Part shown: positions 10,668-22,400 of the stretch, one piece after another
Numbering within the stretch: position 1 is the stretch's first letter
Layout: the number at the start of each line of letters is the position of its first letter
Source: Ariolimax columbianus
Taxonomy: Eukaryota > Mollusca > Gastropoda > Stylommatophora > Arionidae
DNA length: 64,000 nucleotides
NCBI GenBank assembly: GCA_036924085.1
Contig: JAVGWX010000007.1
Location: 105,170,428-105,234,427 of the forward strand
Direction: 5' to 3'
Notes under the pieces: generated by a model
The model's database searches: none
What the model was told of the DNA's origin: nothing
What the model saw: only the letters and a program-made list of their open reading frames with translations
Translations under genes and position numbers: made by a program

Positions 10668-12467
10668 GTATGATGTGTATGAGGGGTTTCAGTCAAAGCA
10701 AGAAACAGTCGCGGTGGCACTCGACTTGGAAGACGCATACAACCGTGTCGATTTTGGGACCTTAATTACCTGTCTGCATCAGTGTGGTTTAAACCCGTGG
10801 CTGGTTAGTTGGATATCAGCTGCCCTGATGGAAAGAACAGTTGCGCTACGCGTGGGATCGTGGACATCAGAACCGAGGTGAATATGTCCAGGACTGCCTC
10901 AAGGGTCTCCGCTCTCACCGGTGCTGTTCAACATTTACACAGTAAAAGTGGCAAATATTCAACTCACGGGGACAGGGCGAACGTTGACATCCTAACGTAC
11001 AGGACTGGCTCAGACAGGCAAGAGTTAGTCAAAGACATCCAGGAAACATTTGCAAGCAATCTCACAGTGGTGCGGCGACTCAAGCTCCAAGATCAATCCG
11101 AACAAGGCCTGCATGATGTGGTGCTCTTTGAATAATTCCATAGTAAAGGCTGAACTCCCGGGCATCACTTTTGATGTTTGTACCATTGACAGGTGTGACA
11201 GGTTGAAATACCTCGGAGTGACTTTTGATCGCAGTCTTTCCTATAACTGCCATGTTGACCACATCGTACAACGATGTAAGAGAGGGTTAGGAGCACTCAA
11301 GACCATGGCTGCTGCCGACTTGGAACAACGCCTCCTGTTCATCTTATTTCATCAGGTTGTGTTGTCTGTCATCGATTACGGACTAGGCATCCTCACACTA
11401 TCAAGAACACAGTGTGAACGGTCGGAAGCATCCAGAATGAAGATATGCGACTGGTTCTGGCCTGCACTAGAGATACCCCGATTGTGATGATGCGGTACAT
11501 GTTGGGATTGTTATCGGTGACATCCCGACATAAACTGGCACAAGTCAAAGCCTATATGCATGTCGCCACAGACACGGCACCCGCTGCACAGTAGTGTCTG
11601 AGACATCAAGGGATGGGAGAGGAGTTATGGATGGCACAGGCTGAGACAACAATCGGACACGTCACTCCAGCTGAGACGATAGCCAAAGGGGAAGAATGGG
11701 TCCACACTGGTGATAGAGTACCAGAGAGTCGTCATAATCTTAGGTAAGGAATGCAGAGAACGGAGCAATGGGAGAGCAGAGCACGACGTAAATCAGCTGA
11801 TAACTGAGAACACCCAGGGGACTGACGCTGTCATATACACCGACGGATCAGTCATGCGCAGTGGGACATCTGGCTGGGGTTTCTCAGCTAGAGTGAGAGG
11901 AGAGGTCGTTGCTGAGCACAGTAGAGCATACATGTGAACAACCTCCAGTATGAGAATGGAGATGGAAGTAGTGACCTCAGCACTGAAATGGATATCTGAG
12001 ACTTCTATAACAAAGGCAGTCATCGTGACGGACGCGCAAGCCGTACTTCAGAAAGTACAGAAGGGATGGCTTAGGTACGAGTGGATAGCTGCTGTTGATG
12101 CCTCAAACCTCCAGGCGTTGACCTGGATCTACTGTTCTGCTCATGCCGGTGTTCAGGGCAATAAAAGAGTTGACATCTTGGCTTCACGGGCTTCCATCAT
12201 GGGCACATTGGTGATGGACAGAAGTGACATTTTGAAATCAATCAATGACCGCCTGCTGGATGAGGACACCGCAATAGATGAAGCAGCAATCCACAGACTG
12301 CAAAGTTTCGACATTAAACGAGGTTTGAGCGGAGTGGGGCGCAGGAGAGTGTACAACCAGCGAGCTACAGGGACCATCAGCATCCATACCTTACGCCATT
12401 TGATGAGAGACACTAAGCACCTATGGGTATGCCCGGAGTGCAGTGACGTAGATTCTTAGAAACAGAA
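10668..12467 (+). pseudogene. I-like LINE (family C) fragment with RT and RNase H, inserted in the 57-bp array
   Basis: This is a 5'-truncated non-LTR retrotransposon relic. RT motifs are visible across shifted frames: VALDLEDAYNRVDF near 10710, LPQGSPLSPVLFNIYT near 10895, and a catalytic box decayed to ANVD near 10980. KYLGVTFDRSLSYNCHVDH lies near 11210. An RNase H domain follows, with VIYTDGSVMRSGTSGWGF near 11830 and CSAHAGVQGNKRVDILA near 12135. At least four frameshifts or stops break it. The flanks are two halves of one minisatellite, with AACC present at both junctions (10664-10667 and 12468-12471) as a short duplication or microhomology. No poly(A) tail is seen. Confidence 0.85.
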
Positions 12468-13075
12468 AACCACCTGGTTTCAATCACTTATGTCAGTTCT
12501 AGCACATGTCTTTCTCTTGTAGCAAATTAACCACCTGGTTTCAATCACTTATGTCAGTTCTAGCACATGTCTTTCTCTTGTAGCAAATTAACCACCTGGT
12601 TTCAATCACTTATGTCAGTTCTAGCACATGTCTTTCTCTTGTAGCAAATTAACCACCTGGTTTCACTTATGTCAGTTCTAGCACATGTCTTTCTCTTGTA
12701 GCAAATTAACCACCTGGTTTCACTTAGGTTAGTCCTAGCACATGTCTTTCTCTTGTAGCAAATTAACCACCTGGTTTCACTTATGTCAGTTCTAGCACAT
12801 GTCTTTCTCTTGTAGCAAATTAACCACCTGGTTTCACTTAGGTTAGTCCTAGCACATGTCTTTCTCTTGTAGCAAATTAACCACCTGGTTTCACTTAGGT
12901 TAGTCCTAGCACATGTCTTTCTCTTGTAGCAAATTAACCACCTGGTTTCACTTAGGTTAGTCCTAGCACATGTCTTTCTCTTGTAGCAAATTAACCACCT
13001 GGTTTCACTTAGGTTAGTCCTAGCACATGTCTTTCTCTTGTAGCAAATTAACCACCTGGTTTCAATCACTTTAGG
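12468..13075. repeat. 57-bp minisatellite, right part
   Basis: This continues the array ending at 10667, with about 10.5 units. Most units here read GCACATGTC instead of GCACAGGTC. Units nearest the LINE and the last unit carry TTTCAATCACTTA in place of TTTCACTTA. The same CAATCAC variant appears in the unit just left of the insertion. Confidence 0.95.
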
Positions 13076-13207
13076 CCAGCCTAGCTAATGTTCCTATCAC
13101 TTTAACACAGCCTTATACAGTTGACACAAACTAGCTAGCTATCTGGTTCTTGTCTGCTACCAATTTTCTGGTCTTCACTCATCTGGTGGCCTTCTGTCTT
13201 TCCCCTC

Positions 13208-14250
13208 TGCCCCTGTAGCATCTGGGTCTCCTGACCCGTCTTCAAGTAAGGAACTGCTCCTGTAGCATCTGGGTATCATTACCCATCTTCAAGTCAGGAA
13301 CTGGTCCTGTAGCATCTGGGTCTCCTGACCCGTCTTCAAGTCAGGAACTGGTCCTGTAGCATCTGGGTCTCCTGACCCGTCTTCAAGTCAGGAACTGCTC
13401 CTGTAGCATCTGGGTCTCCTGACCCGTCTTCAAGTAAGGAACTGCTCCTGTAGCATCTGGGTCTCCTGGCCCGTCTTCAAGTAAGGAACTGCTAACTGCT
13501 CCTGTAGCATCTGGGTATCATTACCCATCTTCAAGTCAGGAACTGGTCCTGTAGCATCTGGGTCTCCTGACCCGTCTTCAAGTCAGGAACTGCTCCTGTA
13601 GCATCTGGGTCTCCTGACCCGTCTTCAAGTAAGGAACTGCTCCTGTAGCATCTGGGTATCATTACCCATCTTCAAGTAAGGAACTGCTCCTGTAGCATCT
13701 GGGTCTCCTGACCCGTCTTCAAGTCAGGAACTGCTCCTGTAGCATCTGGGTCTCCTGACCCGTCTTGAAGTTAGGAACTGCTCCTGTAGCATCTGGGTCT
13801 CCTGACCCGTCTTCAAGTCAGGAACTGCTCCTGTAGCATCTGGGTCTCCTGACCCGTCTTCAAGTCAGGAACTGCTCCTGTAGTATCTGGGTCTCCTGAC
13901 CCGTCTTCAAGTCAGGAACTGCTCCTGTAGCATCTGGGTCTCCTGACCCGTCTTCAAGTCAGGAACTGCTCCTGTAGCATCTGGGTCTCCTGACCCGTCT
14001 TGAAGTTAGGAACTGCTCCTGTAGCATCTGGGTCTCCTGACCCGTCTTCAAGTCAGGAACTGCTCCTGTAGCATCTGGGTCTCCTGACCCGTCTTCAAGT
14101 CAGGAACTGCTCCTGTAGTATCTGGGTCTCCTGACCCGTCTTCAAGTCAGGAACTGCTCCTGTAGCATCTGGGTCTCCTGACCCGTCTTCAAGTCAGGAA
14201 CTGCTCCTGTAGCATCTGGGTCTCCTGATCCGTCTTCAAGTCAGGAACTC
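13208..14250. repeat. 47-bp minisatellite with conserved hairpin
   Basis: There are about 22 copies with core CTCCTGTAGCATCTGGGT and CTTCAAGTCAGGAACTG. The centre is an inverted repeat, GGGTCTCCTGACCC in most copies. In at least three copies (near 13271, 13511, 13651) it is GGGTATCATTACCC, where both arms change together. A second inverted repeat CAGGA-N5-TCCTG spans the unit boundary. Confidence 0.96.
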
Positions 14251-14601
14251 TGCAACAAATACAGTGGTTGTTGCACAGGGATGGTTCTCCAATCAGGAAT
14301 AACGCCTTTGATATCAGTGGTTCATGTGTTAACAATAGTGGTTCTTATACTGTGGTGTCGGGAGTTCATGTGTCGACGACAGTGGTTCTTATACTGTGGT
14401 GTTAGGCCAAGAGCAACACCTTTGTTATAATGGGCTGTCAGACTGACAGCTTCCTGTTCAAGGAAAACACATCTCCTGTAAATCACATCTCCTGCTGACT
14501 TAGATGCAGTCAATATCCAGTCCAGGAACTTGGGAGTCTACGTCACTTGTGACGAGGTTTCAGCAACAATTCACCAGGACAAGACACAGTCAAATGCTTA
14601 C
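14251..14601. other. Unique sequence with one local duplication
   Basis: The phrase CAGTGGTTCTTATACTGTGG occurs twice (about 14336 and 14380), each preceded by TTCATGTGT. No gene is recognised. Confidence 0.4.
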
Positions 14602-14955
14602 AAGTGCTGGTTTGGGTTGACAGTCTCTATCACTCAACCAAGTGCTGGTTTGGGTTGGCAGCCTCTTCCACTCAACCAAGTGCTGGTTTGGGTTTGCAGC
14701 CTCTACCACTTAGCCAAGTGCTGGTTTGGGTTGGCAGCCTCTACCACTCAACCAAGTGCTGGTTTGGGTTGGCAGCCTCTACCACTCGACCAAGTGCTGG
14801 TTTGGGTTGACAGTCTCTACCCCTCAACCAAGTGCTGGTTTGGGTTTACAGTCTTTACCCCTCAACCAAGTGCTGGTTTGGGTTGAAAGTCTCTACCCCT
14901 CAACCAAGTGCTGGTTTGGGTTGACAGTCTTTACCACTCAACCAAGTGCTTGGTC
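14602..14955. repeat. 38-bp minisatellite
   Basis: There are nine copies of a 38-bp unit with core AAGTGCTGGTTTGGGTTG and CTCTACCACTCAACC. Confidence 0.95.
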
Positions 14956-15368
14956 GAGATCTTCCCTCTCAGTGACTAGAGTCTGCTTCTGTGACTTCTC
15001 TCTTGTCCTAACTGATGTTCTAGATCTGTTCTATCTGATGTTCTAGCTACTCTTCTATCTGCTCGATGCTCTTCTGTTCTGTGGTCTATCTCGGATACCC
15101 TGATTTCCCAACATATACATTATTCTCCTCGTTCGAGTCCATGTCTTCCATCCTTGTCCAGTTCTGGTGCGTAAACTCTCTCTGACCTACGGTGCCGCTA
15201 AAGAAAGAGTACCTTGTCTGGAACGTTCTATGTAACATAAAAGTTTGTGGAAAGCCCCAGGTGACAGTGAGAATTTCAATTTGGCTGAGTCCACTCAATC
15301 AAAGGATCCAAACAATGATCACTATATTAACAGCCGATCAGGGCTCTACAGTTTCGTGTGAGTACCTT
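14956..15368. other. Unique sequence, no gene seen
   Basis: Two 70-76 codon frames (15086-15298 minus; 15192-15422 plus) overlap here. Neither shows recognisable motifs, and I do not call them genes. Its last bases seed the adjacent 52-bp repeat. Confidence 0.35.
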
Positions 15369-15722
15369 GATGATGTCACACAGATGACAAGATGGACAGA
15401 ACGAGAGAATGGCCTGGTTTGATGTAGTCACACAGATGACAAGATGGACAGAACGAGAGAATGGCCTGGTTTGATGATGTCACACAGATGACAAGATGGA
15501 CAGAACGAGAGAATGGCCTGGTTTGATGATGTCACACAGATGACAAGATGGACAGAACGAGAGAATGGCCTGTCTTGATGATGTCACACAGATGACAAGA
15601 TGGACAGAACGAGAGAATGGCCTGGTCTGATGATGTCACACAGATGACAAGATGGACAGAACGAGAGAATGGCCTGGTCTGATGATGTCACACAGATGAC
15701 AAGATGGACAGAACGAGAGAAT
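15369..15722. repeat. 52-bp minisatellite, 7 copies
   Basis: The unit contains GATGATGTCACACAGATGAC and GGACAGAACGAGAGAATGG. Copies differ mainly at CTGGTTT, CTGTCTT and CTGGTCT. Confidence 0.95.
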
Positions 15723-16260
15723 GGTGCCATAGCAAACAGATTGATTGAGAACATAGGACTTCCCCAGCTTTGTCAAGAACTGTGGCTGTAAGGGCGGGCT
15801 TTAGGTTAGGCACAGCAAAAGAAGATCTGTCGTACGCCACTGATTGCAATTGATCTCGAAAGCCAACTGGATACTTTAAGGACATGGAGCCATTTGCTGG
15901 AACTTTGCTCCCTTGTGTACAAGATCTAGATCAAAGGGCACACAACCCTTTGGGGAGATCACTTTGCAAACATTTGTGACTGTCATGAGAGTGGCTGCTC
16001 TTTATGAGAATCGGTCCTGACGGAATACGAGGCAGCTTTTGTGGAGACACCAAAGTAGCACTGTGGGGCTGGAGGATCAGCTGAGTCCTTGCCTGTGTGT
16101 CCTCCAATCCTGGCCATCTTCACAACCAGACCAGATGCAGAAAAGTTGGTCATGTTGAATGCAACAGCGATGGGGCCGACGTCCGCCAGGTCAAGGTTAG
16201 TGTCAGAGTTTATGATGAGCTGTGGAGAAAGTATGATGAAGGTCAACCAGTTTCAGTCTC
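15723..16260. other. Unique sequence with an unassigned minus-strand frame
   Basis: A minus-strand frame at 15983-16246 reads ADVGPIAVAFNM, then TNFSASGLVVKMARI. This faintly resembles the ending of adaptor-complex mu domains, but no conserved tryptophan or arginine follows. On the plus strand, GTCAAGGTTAGTG at about 16190 would make a fair 5' splice site. I cannot decide whether either strand codes. Confidence 0.2.
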
Positions 16261-16261
16261 A

Positions 16262-16850
16262 AGAGATGTCTGTCTTACAGCTTCACATGTCTGTCTTACA
16301 GCTTCACATGTCTGTCTTACAGCTTCACATGTCTGTCTTACAGCTTCACATGTCTGTCTTACAGCTTCACATGTCTGTCTGTCTTATAGCTTCATATGTC
16401 TGTCTGTCTTACAGCTTCACATGTCTGTTTTACAGCTTCACATGTCTGTCTTACAGCTTCACATGTCTGTCTTACAGCTTCACATGTCTGTCTTACAGCT
16501 TCACATGTCTGTCTGTCTTATAGCTTCATATGTCTGTCTGTCTTACAGCTTCACATGTCTGTTTTACAGCTTCACATGTCTGTCTGTCTTACAGCTTCAC
16601 ATGTCTGTCTTACAGCTTCACATGTCTGTCTGTCTTATAGCTTCATATGTCTGTCTGTCTTACAGCTTCACATGTCTGTTTTACAGCTTCACATGTCTGT
16701 CTGTTTTACAGCTTCACATGTCTGTCTGTCTTACAGCTTCACATGTCTGTCTTACAGATTCACATGTCTGTCTTACAGATTCACATGTCTGTCTGTCTTA
16801 CAGCTTCACATGTCTGTCTTACAGCTTCACATGTCTGTCTGTTTTATAGA
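16262..16850. repeat. 22/26-bp minisatellite rich in splice-acceptor-like motifs
   Basis: About 25 units have core CAGCTTCACATGTCTGTCTT. The unit is 22 bp, or 26 bp where an extra TGTC is present, and a TATAGCTTCATATG variant recurs every few units. Each unit contains TGTCTGTCTTACAG, which looks like a polypyrimidine tract plus AG. Confidence 0.95.
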
Positions 16851-16854
16851 ATCG

Positions 16855-17405
16855 CCTGCATCAAATAAACACCACATCAACTCAACCAAACCTGACCTCA
16901 CCTGACCACATCAACTCAACCAAACCTCACCTCACCTAACCTGACCACATCAACTCAACCAAACCTCACCTGACCACATCAACTCAACCAAACCTAACCT
17001 CACAAATTCAACTCAACCAAACCTAACCTCACCACATCAACTCAACCAAACCTCACCTCACCTGACCACATCAACTCAACCAAACCTAATCTCACCACAT
17101 CAACTCAACCAAACCTCACCACATCAACCTAACCTCACCACATCAACTCAACCAAACCTCACATCAACTCAACCAAACCTAACCTCACCACATCAACTCA
17201 ACCAAACCTAACCTCACCACATCAACTCAACCAAACCTCACCTGACCACATCAACTCAACCAAACCTCACCTCACCACATCAACTCAACCAAGCCTAACC
17301 TCACCACATCAACTCAACCAAACCTCACCTGACCACATCAACTCAACCAAACCTCACCTCACCACATCAACTCAACCAAGCCTAACCTCACCACATCAAC
17401 TTTAC
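16855..17405. repeat. ACCACATCAACTCAACCAA-type minisatellite
   Basis: About 18 irregular units contain CACATCAACTCAACCAAACC followed by variable CTCACCTCACCTGA or TAACCTC blocks, so the period varies from about 22 to 38 bp. The plus strand is nearly G-free. Confidence 0.93.
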
Positions 17406-17608
17406 CAAACCTCACCCTAAAAGTTATGACAGCTTCCAGACCTCCGGGAGACCTCTTGACCTCCCATTCGACTATTCTACTGGACGCAATAAAACGACTG
17501 GACTGTCCTTCCTCCTCCCCATATTTGGTGGTCGACACGCTGAAATGTGATTTGAAGAAGAAAGAATTATGCATCGTCACATCACTTATATCCTAATGGT
17601 ACATGACA

Positions 17609-19265
17609 TAACTTAACTTAACATCTTTATCCTGGTTTAGCAGACTCTGCAGAATCTGCATACAACCAGTTACATTTACATCACCTTGCTCTAAAAGCTA
17701 TGCGCATCCAATTTATTCTTAAATGCATTAACTGTCCCTGCCTCCACTACTTCCCCTGGCAATGCATTCCAAGCATTCACCACTCTCTGACTAAAAAAAT
17801 ATCTTCTAACATCTAATCTGGACCTCTCTTTAATCAGCTTGTAGCTATGCCCTCGTGTTATTGTAGGTGGCTGTATTTTTAAAAAACTTGTTATAGTCTA
17901 ATTTATCCATTCCTCTGATCATCTTATAAACCTGTATTAAGTCACCACGAATTCTTCTCTCTTCGAGACACTGTAGGCCGGTTTTTCTGAGTCGTTCCTC
18001 ATAACTGTAATTCTGGAATACCACTATCATCTTTGTCGCTCTTTTTTGTATTCTTTCCAGCATGTTTATATTGCCTCTATGATAAGGATACATCACCTGT
18101 ATACATGACTCCAATCTAGGTCTAACTAAAGCTTTATACAGTTTGACGATCACTTCCTTGCTCCTATGTTTAATATTTCTTTTTATCATACATAACATTG
18201 CATTTGCCTTTTTCACTGCTACTTTAATTTGCTCACTCACCTTTCCTGTATGATCTATTATAACCCCTAGGTCCCTTTCCTTATCCATCTTTCTAATATT
18301 GTTTTCTCCCATTCTGTAATTATGTCCCATATTGGATCTATCCATCTGGATGACTGTACATTTATCTACATTAAACTCAATTTGCCAGATTACAGACCAT
18401 TCTCGAATTTTATCTAAATCCGACATCAATATATCCACTTCCGCTTTAGATGAGGCACTACTGCATAGTTTTGTGTCATCAGCAAATTTTGGAATCATGG
18501 ATCCCATATCAATGTCCAAATCATTTATATATATCAAAAACAAAATTGGTCCCAAAACCGAGCCCTGTGGCACACCACTTTTCACTTCACACCACTCAGA
18601 GTACTCCTTATTTATACCCACCCTTTGCCTTCTTCCCGTTAACCAATTTTCAATCCATTTGGCAACTTCCCAACCTATTCCATGTGATTTTAACTTTCGA
18701 AATAATCTTTGATGAGGTACTCTATCAAAGGCCTTTGCAAAGTCTAGATAAATAACGTCCACTGGCTCCCCTTTATCTATGATTTTAGTAAACCTCCTCC
18801 AGGGACGGCGTGGCCTAGTGGTTAAGTGGGACGGCTCATAACCCAAAGGTGCTTTGTTTGATCCCCATCACAGCACCGGCCGTTACCCCGGGGAAGCAAC
18901 CCTTAGAAAATGCAGGAGGAAGCAGACCCTTACATAAAATGCATGCTGAAGTCGGATACACTGGGCCGACAGGCGCAAAATAAAAATCACAATGCAACGC
19001 ACACTGCCTTGGGGAATTGAGAAATAAGGTGAACGCAAATTTAAAAAAAAAAAAAAAAGGAACCTCCTCCATGAATTCTAATAGATTTGTTAGGCACTTT
19101 TGTGTAGACTGTACCAATGTATTGATTGAGTAGATTAGCTGCCTCCCTATTCTCACTTATTATTTTCCCTGTACTGTCTATGGAAGGGCCTACTTTGTCT
19201 TTCGTTCTTTGTTTATTTCTAACATAAGAGAAGAAGCTTTTACTATCAGTCCTGATTCTCTGAGG
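17609..19265 (-). pseudogene. CR1 LINE 3' copy (RT domain), 5'-truncated, internally deleted, with SINE insertion
   Basis: On the minus strand this encodes CR1 reverse transcriptase similar to the near-complete copy at 52.2-56.4 kb: YLDFAKAFDRVPHQRL, GVPQGSVLGPILFLIYINDL and an intact catalytic FADDTKLCSS box. The thumb region LVRPRLESCIQV and the C-terminus follow. The 3' end at 17609 carries the family's (TTAAG)n tail. Compared with the longer copy, about 450 bp are missing between the upstream part (TDSKSFFSYVRNK) and AACAAATCTATTAG. A SINE splits the frame at 18801-19060. The reading frame also degrades near the 3' end ([11 protein letters not shown]). Confidence 0.88.
18801..19060 (+). 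mobile_element. tRNA-derived SINE, 260 bp
   Basis: The 5' end has tRNA-like RNA polymerase III promoter boxes: an A box TGGCCTAGTGGTTAAG at about 18810 and a B-box-like GTTTGATCCCC at about 18857. A unique body of about 140 bp follows, then an A16 tail interrupted by GG before the flank. The insertion lies inside the CR1 copy and is flanked by the 10-bp duplication AACCTCCTCC (18791-18800 and 19061-19070). I do not recognise the body from any named SINE family. The tail is poly(A), whereas the CR1 tail is (TTAAG)n, so CR1 is unlikely to be its mobilising partner. Confidence 0.85.
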
Positions 19266-19329
19266 AGCTAAGCTAACAGAAGTGAAAGCTTCCAGAAGGG
19301 TCACCCAAGTTGGATAGGTCATGGGGAAG

Positions 19330-19912
19330 GGAATAGACTAAATATGGACAAGTCACAGAGAGTACAATAGGTCAGGTTAGGACAGACCAGTCAAACACAG
19401 ACAAGTCAACGAGAGTATAATAGGTCAGGTTAGGACTGACCAGCCAAACACAGACAAGTCACCAAGAGTATAATAGGTCAGGTTAGGGCTGACCAGCCAA
19501 ACACAGACAAGTCACCAAGAGTATAATAGATCAGGTTAGGGCCGACCAAACAAACACGGACAAGTCACCAAGAGTATAATAGGTCAGGTTAGGGCCGACC
19601 AAACAAACACGGACAAGTCACCAAGAGTATAATAGATCAGGTTAGGGCCGACCAAACAAACACGGACAAGTCACCAAGAGTATAATAGATCAGGTTAGGG
19701 CCGACCAAACAAACATGGACAAGTCACCAAGAGTATAATAGGTCAGGTTAGGGCCGACCAAACAAACACGGACAAGTCACCAAGAGTATAATAGGTCAGG
19801 TTAGGGCCGACCAAACAAACACGGACAAGTCACCAAGAGTATAATAGGTCAGGTTAGGGCCGACCAAACAAACACGGACAAGTCACCAAGAGTATAATAG
19901 GTTAGGCTAGAA
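19330..19912. repeat. 53-bp minisatellite
   Basis: About 11 copies contain CGGACAAGTCACCAAGAG and ATAGGTCAGGTTAGGGCCG. Units become more uniform to the right. The array abuts the 5' end of the RTE-like LINE and is not seen on its other side. Confidence 0.95.
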
Positions 19913-19955
19913 CTGACAACCCAAATCTATTTTTTAAAAGTCGGTTACGAAAACA

Positions 19956-20385
19956 TTGATAACAATGCAAAAGCAAACGGCCTTGGAAAAGGAAGGGCCA
20001 TCGGAAACGAGAAGAATGACGCAGTGGAGTGAAAGCCACCAGGAATATCCACGGCTGACTGCCCGTCTGAATACCAAGAAGAAAACAAATATAGCAACAT
20101 GGAATGTTAGAACAATGTACCAGGCAGGTAAGACAGCCCAGATAGCTAACGAGATGAGGAATGACAAACTAGCAGTGCTAGGACTGTGCGAAACAAGATG
20201 GACACAATCAGGAAAGGTGAGGCTAACAACTGGGGAAATGATCATGTATACTGGAAACGAGGGAACTGATGCCCAACATACAGAGGGAGTGGAACTGATG
20301 CTCTCCAGAGAAGCACAGCGGGTGCCCATAAAGTGGGAGGCTATTACCAACCGAATCATGAGCACAAGTTTTAGAACGAGGAACA
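19956..20385 (+). pseudogene. RTE-like LINE endonuclease, N-terminal part
   Basis: The frame encodes the start of an APE-type endonuclease: TNIATWNVRTMYQAGK (catalytic Asn in WNVRT), then LGLCETRWTQSGK with the catalytic Glu in CETRW, and GVELMLSREAQ. These endonucleases nick target DNA for target-primed reverse transcription. The sequence stops matching after FRTR, exactly where the 13-bp duplication starts, and resumes at 23629. Confidence 0.85.
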
Positions 20386-20641
20386 TCTTATCAATAGACC
20401 GGACGACAGCCCAAGCTTCTATTCTAGAACATGGCATACCACCTCCACTCCAGACTTGGCTTTCTCCACGGGGGGGATATTCACCACAAAATAGATCGTC
20501 AGGTGCTCGACCAATTGGCAGGTAGCGACCACAGGCCAATTAGGCTAGACATTGATATGGAAGTAGGCCCCCAGGAAATAAAACCGCTGCCACGTTGGAA
20601 CTATAGACGAGCCGACTGGGACAGATTTGCAATGCTGACAG

Positions 20642-22277
20642 ATGGACTGTGAAACTATCAACACACGAAATAACAATATGAAACCTATGGTGGAAAGCCT
20701 AAGCAAAGCAATACTTCAAGCAGCCACCGAAACCATCCCAAGAGGGGCAAGGAAAAACTACAAGCCATATCGGAACCATGAACTGCAGAAAGCGGAGAAC
20801 GAAGTCTCAAATGCTAGGAACATGGCAGAGAGAGAACAATCTATGGAAGCAAATATCACCCTCAAGGCCATCACTGCTAAATACAAAAGAACACTGAACC
20901 AAATAATAAGAGACAGCTGGAAACAAAAATACAGAAAGCCTCAATCTAGATAAAGAAGGGAACAAACTATGGAATTTAGTCAGAGCGATGAATGACGAAA
21001 CACCATCAAATAAACAAATTACCATCAAGCAGGGCGACAACATGCTTACCGGAAAAAAAGCAGCAAACGCCTTTATAGAACATTATGTCAGAGCAAACCA
21101 CATTGATGTCCCTACAGACAGGCATACAGACATTAGCGAAGAACAAAAGAGCCACGACAACATCAAGATGGCACCAGAGGAGCACATGATGGCAAAACCA
21201 ACAATGAATGAAATTGACGAGGCCATGAGAACTTTAAAGAAAAAGAAATCACCCGGAAAAGATGGGGTAACAAACAAAATGCTGATTGGGTTGGGCCAAA
21301 CAGCAAAGAGGAAGTTACTGTCAGTCCTGAACCACAGCTGGAAAAGAGGAATTGTACCGCAGGCATGGAAAGATGATATACTTATACCAGTACCAAAGAA
21401 AGAAAAAGATAGAACAGATCCAAATGGATACAGGCCTATCAGTCTACTGAGCTGTGTAGGTAAACTGATGGAGCGTATGTTAAATACCAGACTGATGTGG
21501 CACCTGGAAGAAAATCACATATTAAATCGACAGCAAACAGGATTTAGACAACACAGATCCACTGACGACCAGATCACTCTCATAGCCCAGGAAATAGAGG
21601 ATGCTTACCAAGAGAAAAAACACACAGTAGCGGTTTAGGTGGATCTAGAGACGGCATTTGACAAGGTGTGGAAAGAGGGACTTAAAGTCAAGCTACGAAG
21701 AAGTGAAGTATGTGGGAAAATGTACAGATGGATCAGCCACTATCTCAAAAACAGAACAGCCAGAGTTCAAGTACAAGAGAAGATGAGCAAAAAGGTGACA
21801 CTGGAGCAAGGAGTACCCCAAGAGGGAGTACTGTCACCCACACTTTTCCTGGTGTATATAAACAACATCATAGAGAATATACCAAGAAGAGTCCACAGCT
21901 CCATGTTTGCAGACGATCTGGCTATGTGGACCTCTGAAAAAAATCTCACCATAGCAAACAATCGGATGCAGCAGGCCCTAACATCGTTGGAGGAGTGGGC
22001 GAACTCATGGCTGGTCAATATAAATGAGGAAAAAACCACATGTACGATATTGTCAAATAAACCACAGAACACCAAAATAAGTCTTAACGGCAAATATCTG
22101 CGGCCAAACGACAACCCAAACTACTTGGGAGTCATATTTGATCGGCGCATGACATGGAAAAGTCAGATCGAGAGAAACCGAATGAGAGCCAGAGAAAGAA
22201 TGGCAATCATGAGGAAACTTGCTGGCACAAGCTGGGGAGCAGACGAAAGTATACTGAAGAAACTGTACACATTTTAA
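20642..22277 (+). pseudogene. Family B LINE reverse transcriptase, copy 1
   Basis: The frame starts after the endonuclease remnant and runs through KSPGKDGVTNKML, GYRPISLLSCVGKLMERML and QTGFRQHRSTDDQ. A TAG at 21636 then replaces the Trp codon found in copy 4 just before VDLETAFDKVW. The catalytic box FADDLAMW near 21905 is intact. A frameshift after KKLYT (22268) separates it from the RNase H part. It is related to three other copies in this window. Confidence 0.88.
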
Positions 22278-22400
22278 GAGTGAGACCAGTTCTCGAGTAT
22301 GGCATTGCGGCATGGACAACAGCAGCAAAGGCGAACTTTTATAAAATTAGCAAACTTCAAAACCAAGCCATGAGAGTTATAACAGGAGGCATCAGGAGGC

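Noticed and set aside
16089..16905. Plus-strand frames of 144-250 codons with CLTASHV or LQLHMSV repeats
   Set aside because: They run through the 22/26-bp array; the different frames are equally long, and the 4-bp length variation would break a real frame.
18332..18755. Plus-strand frames of 101-126 codons
   Set aside because: They are antisense shadows of the CR1 RT. The same shadows appear opposite 55305-55728.
18801..18875. A tRNA gene
   Set aside because: The promoter boxes are present, but the cloverleaf arms are not kept, and the segment is the head of a 260-bp SINE with poly(A) tail and target duplication.
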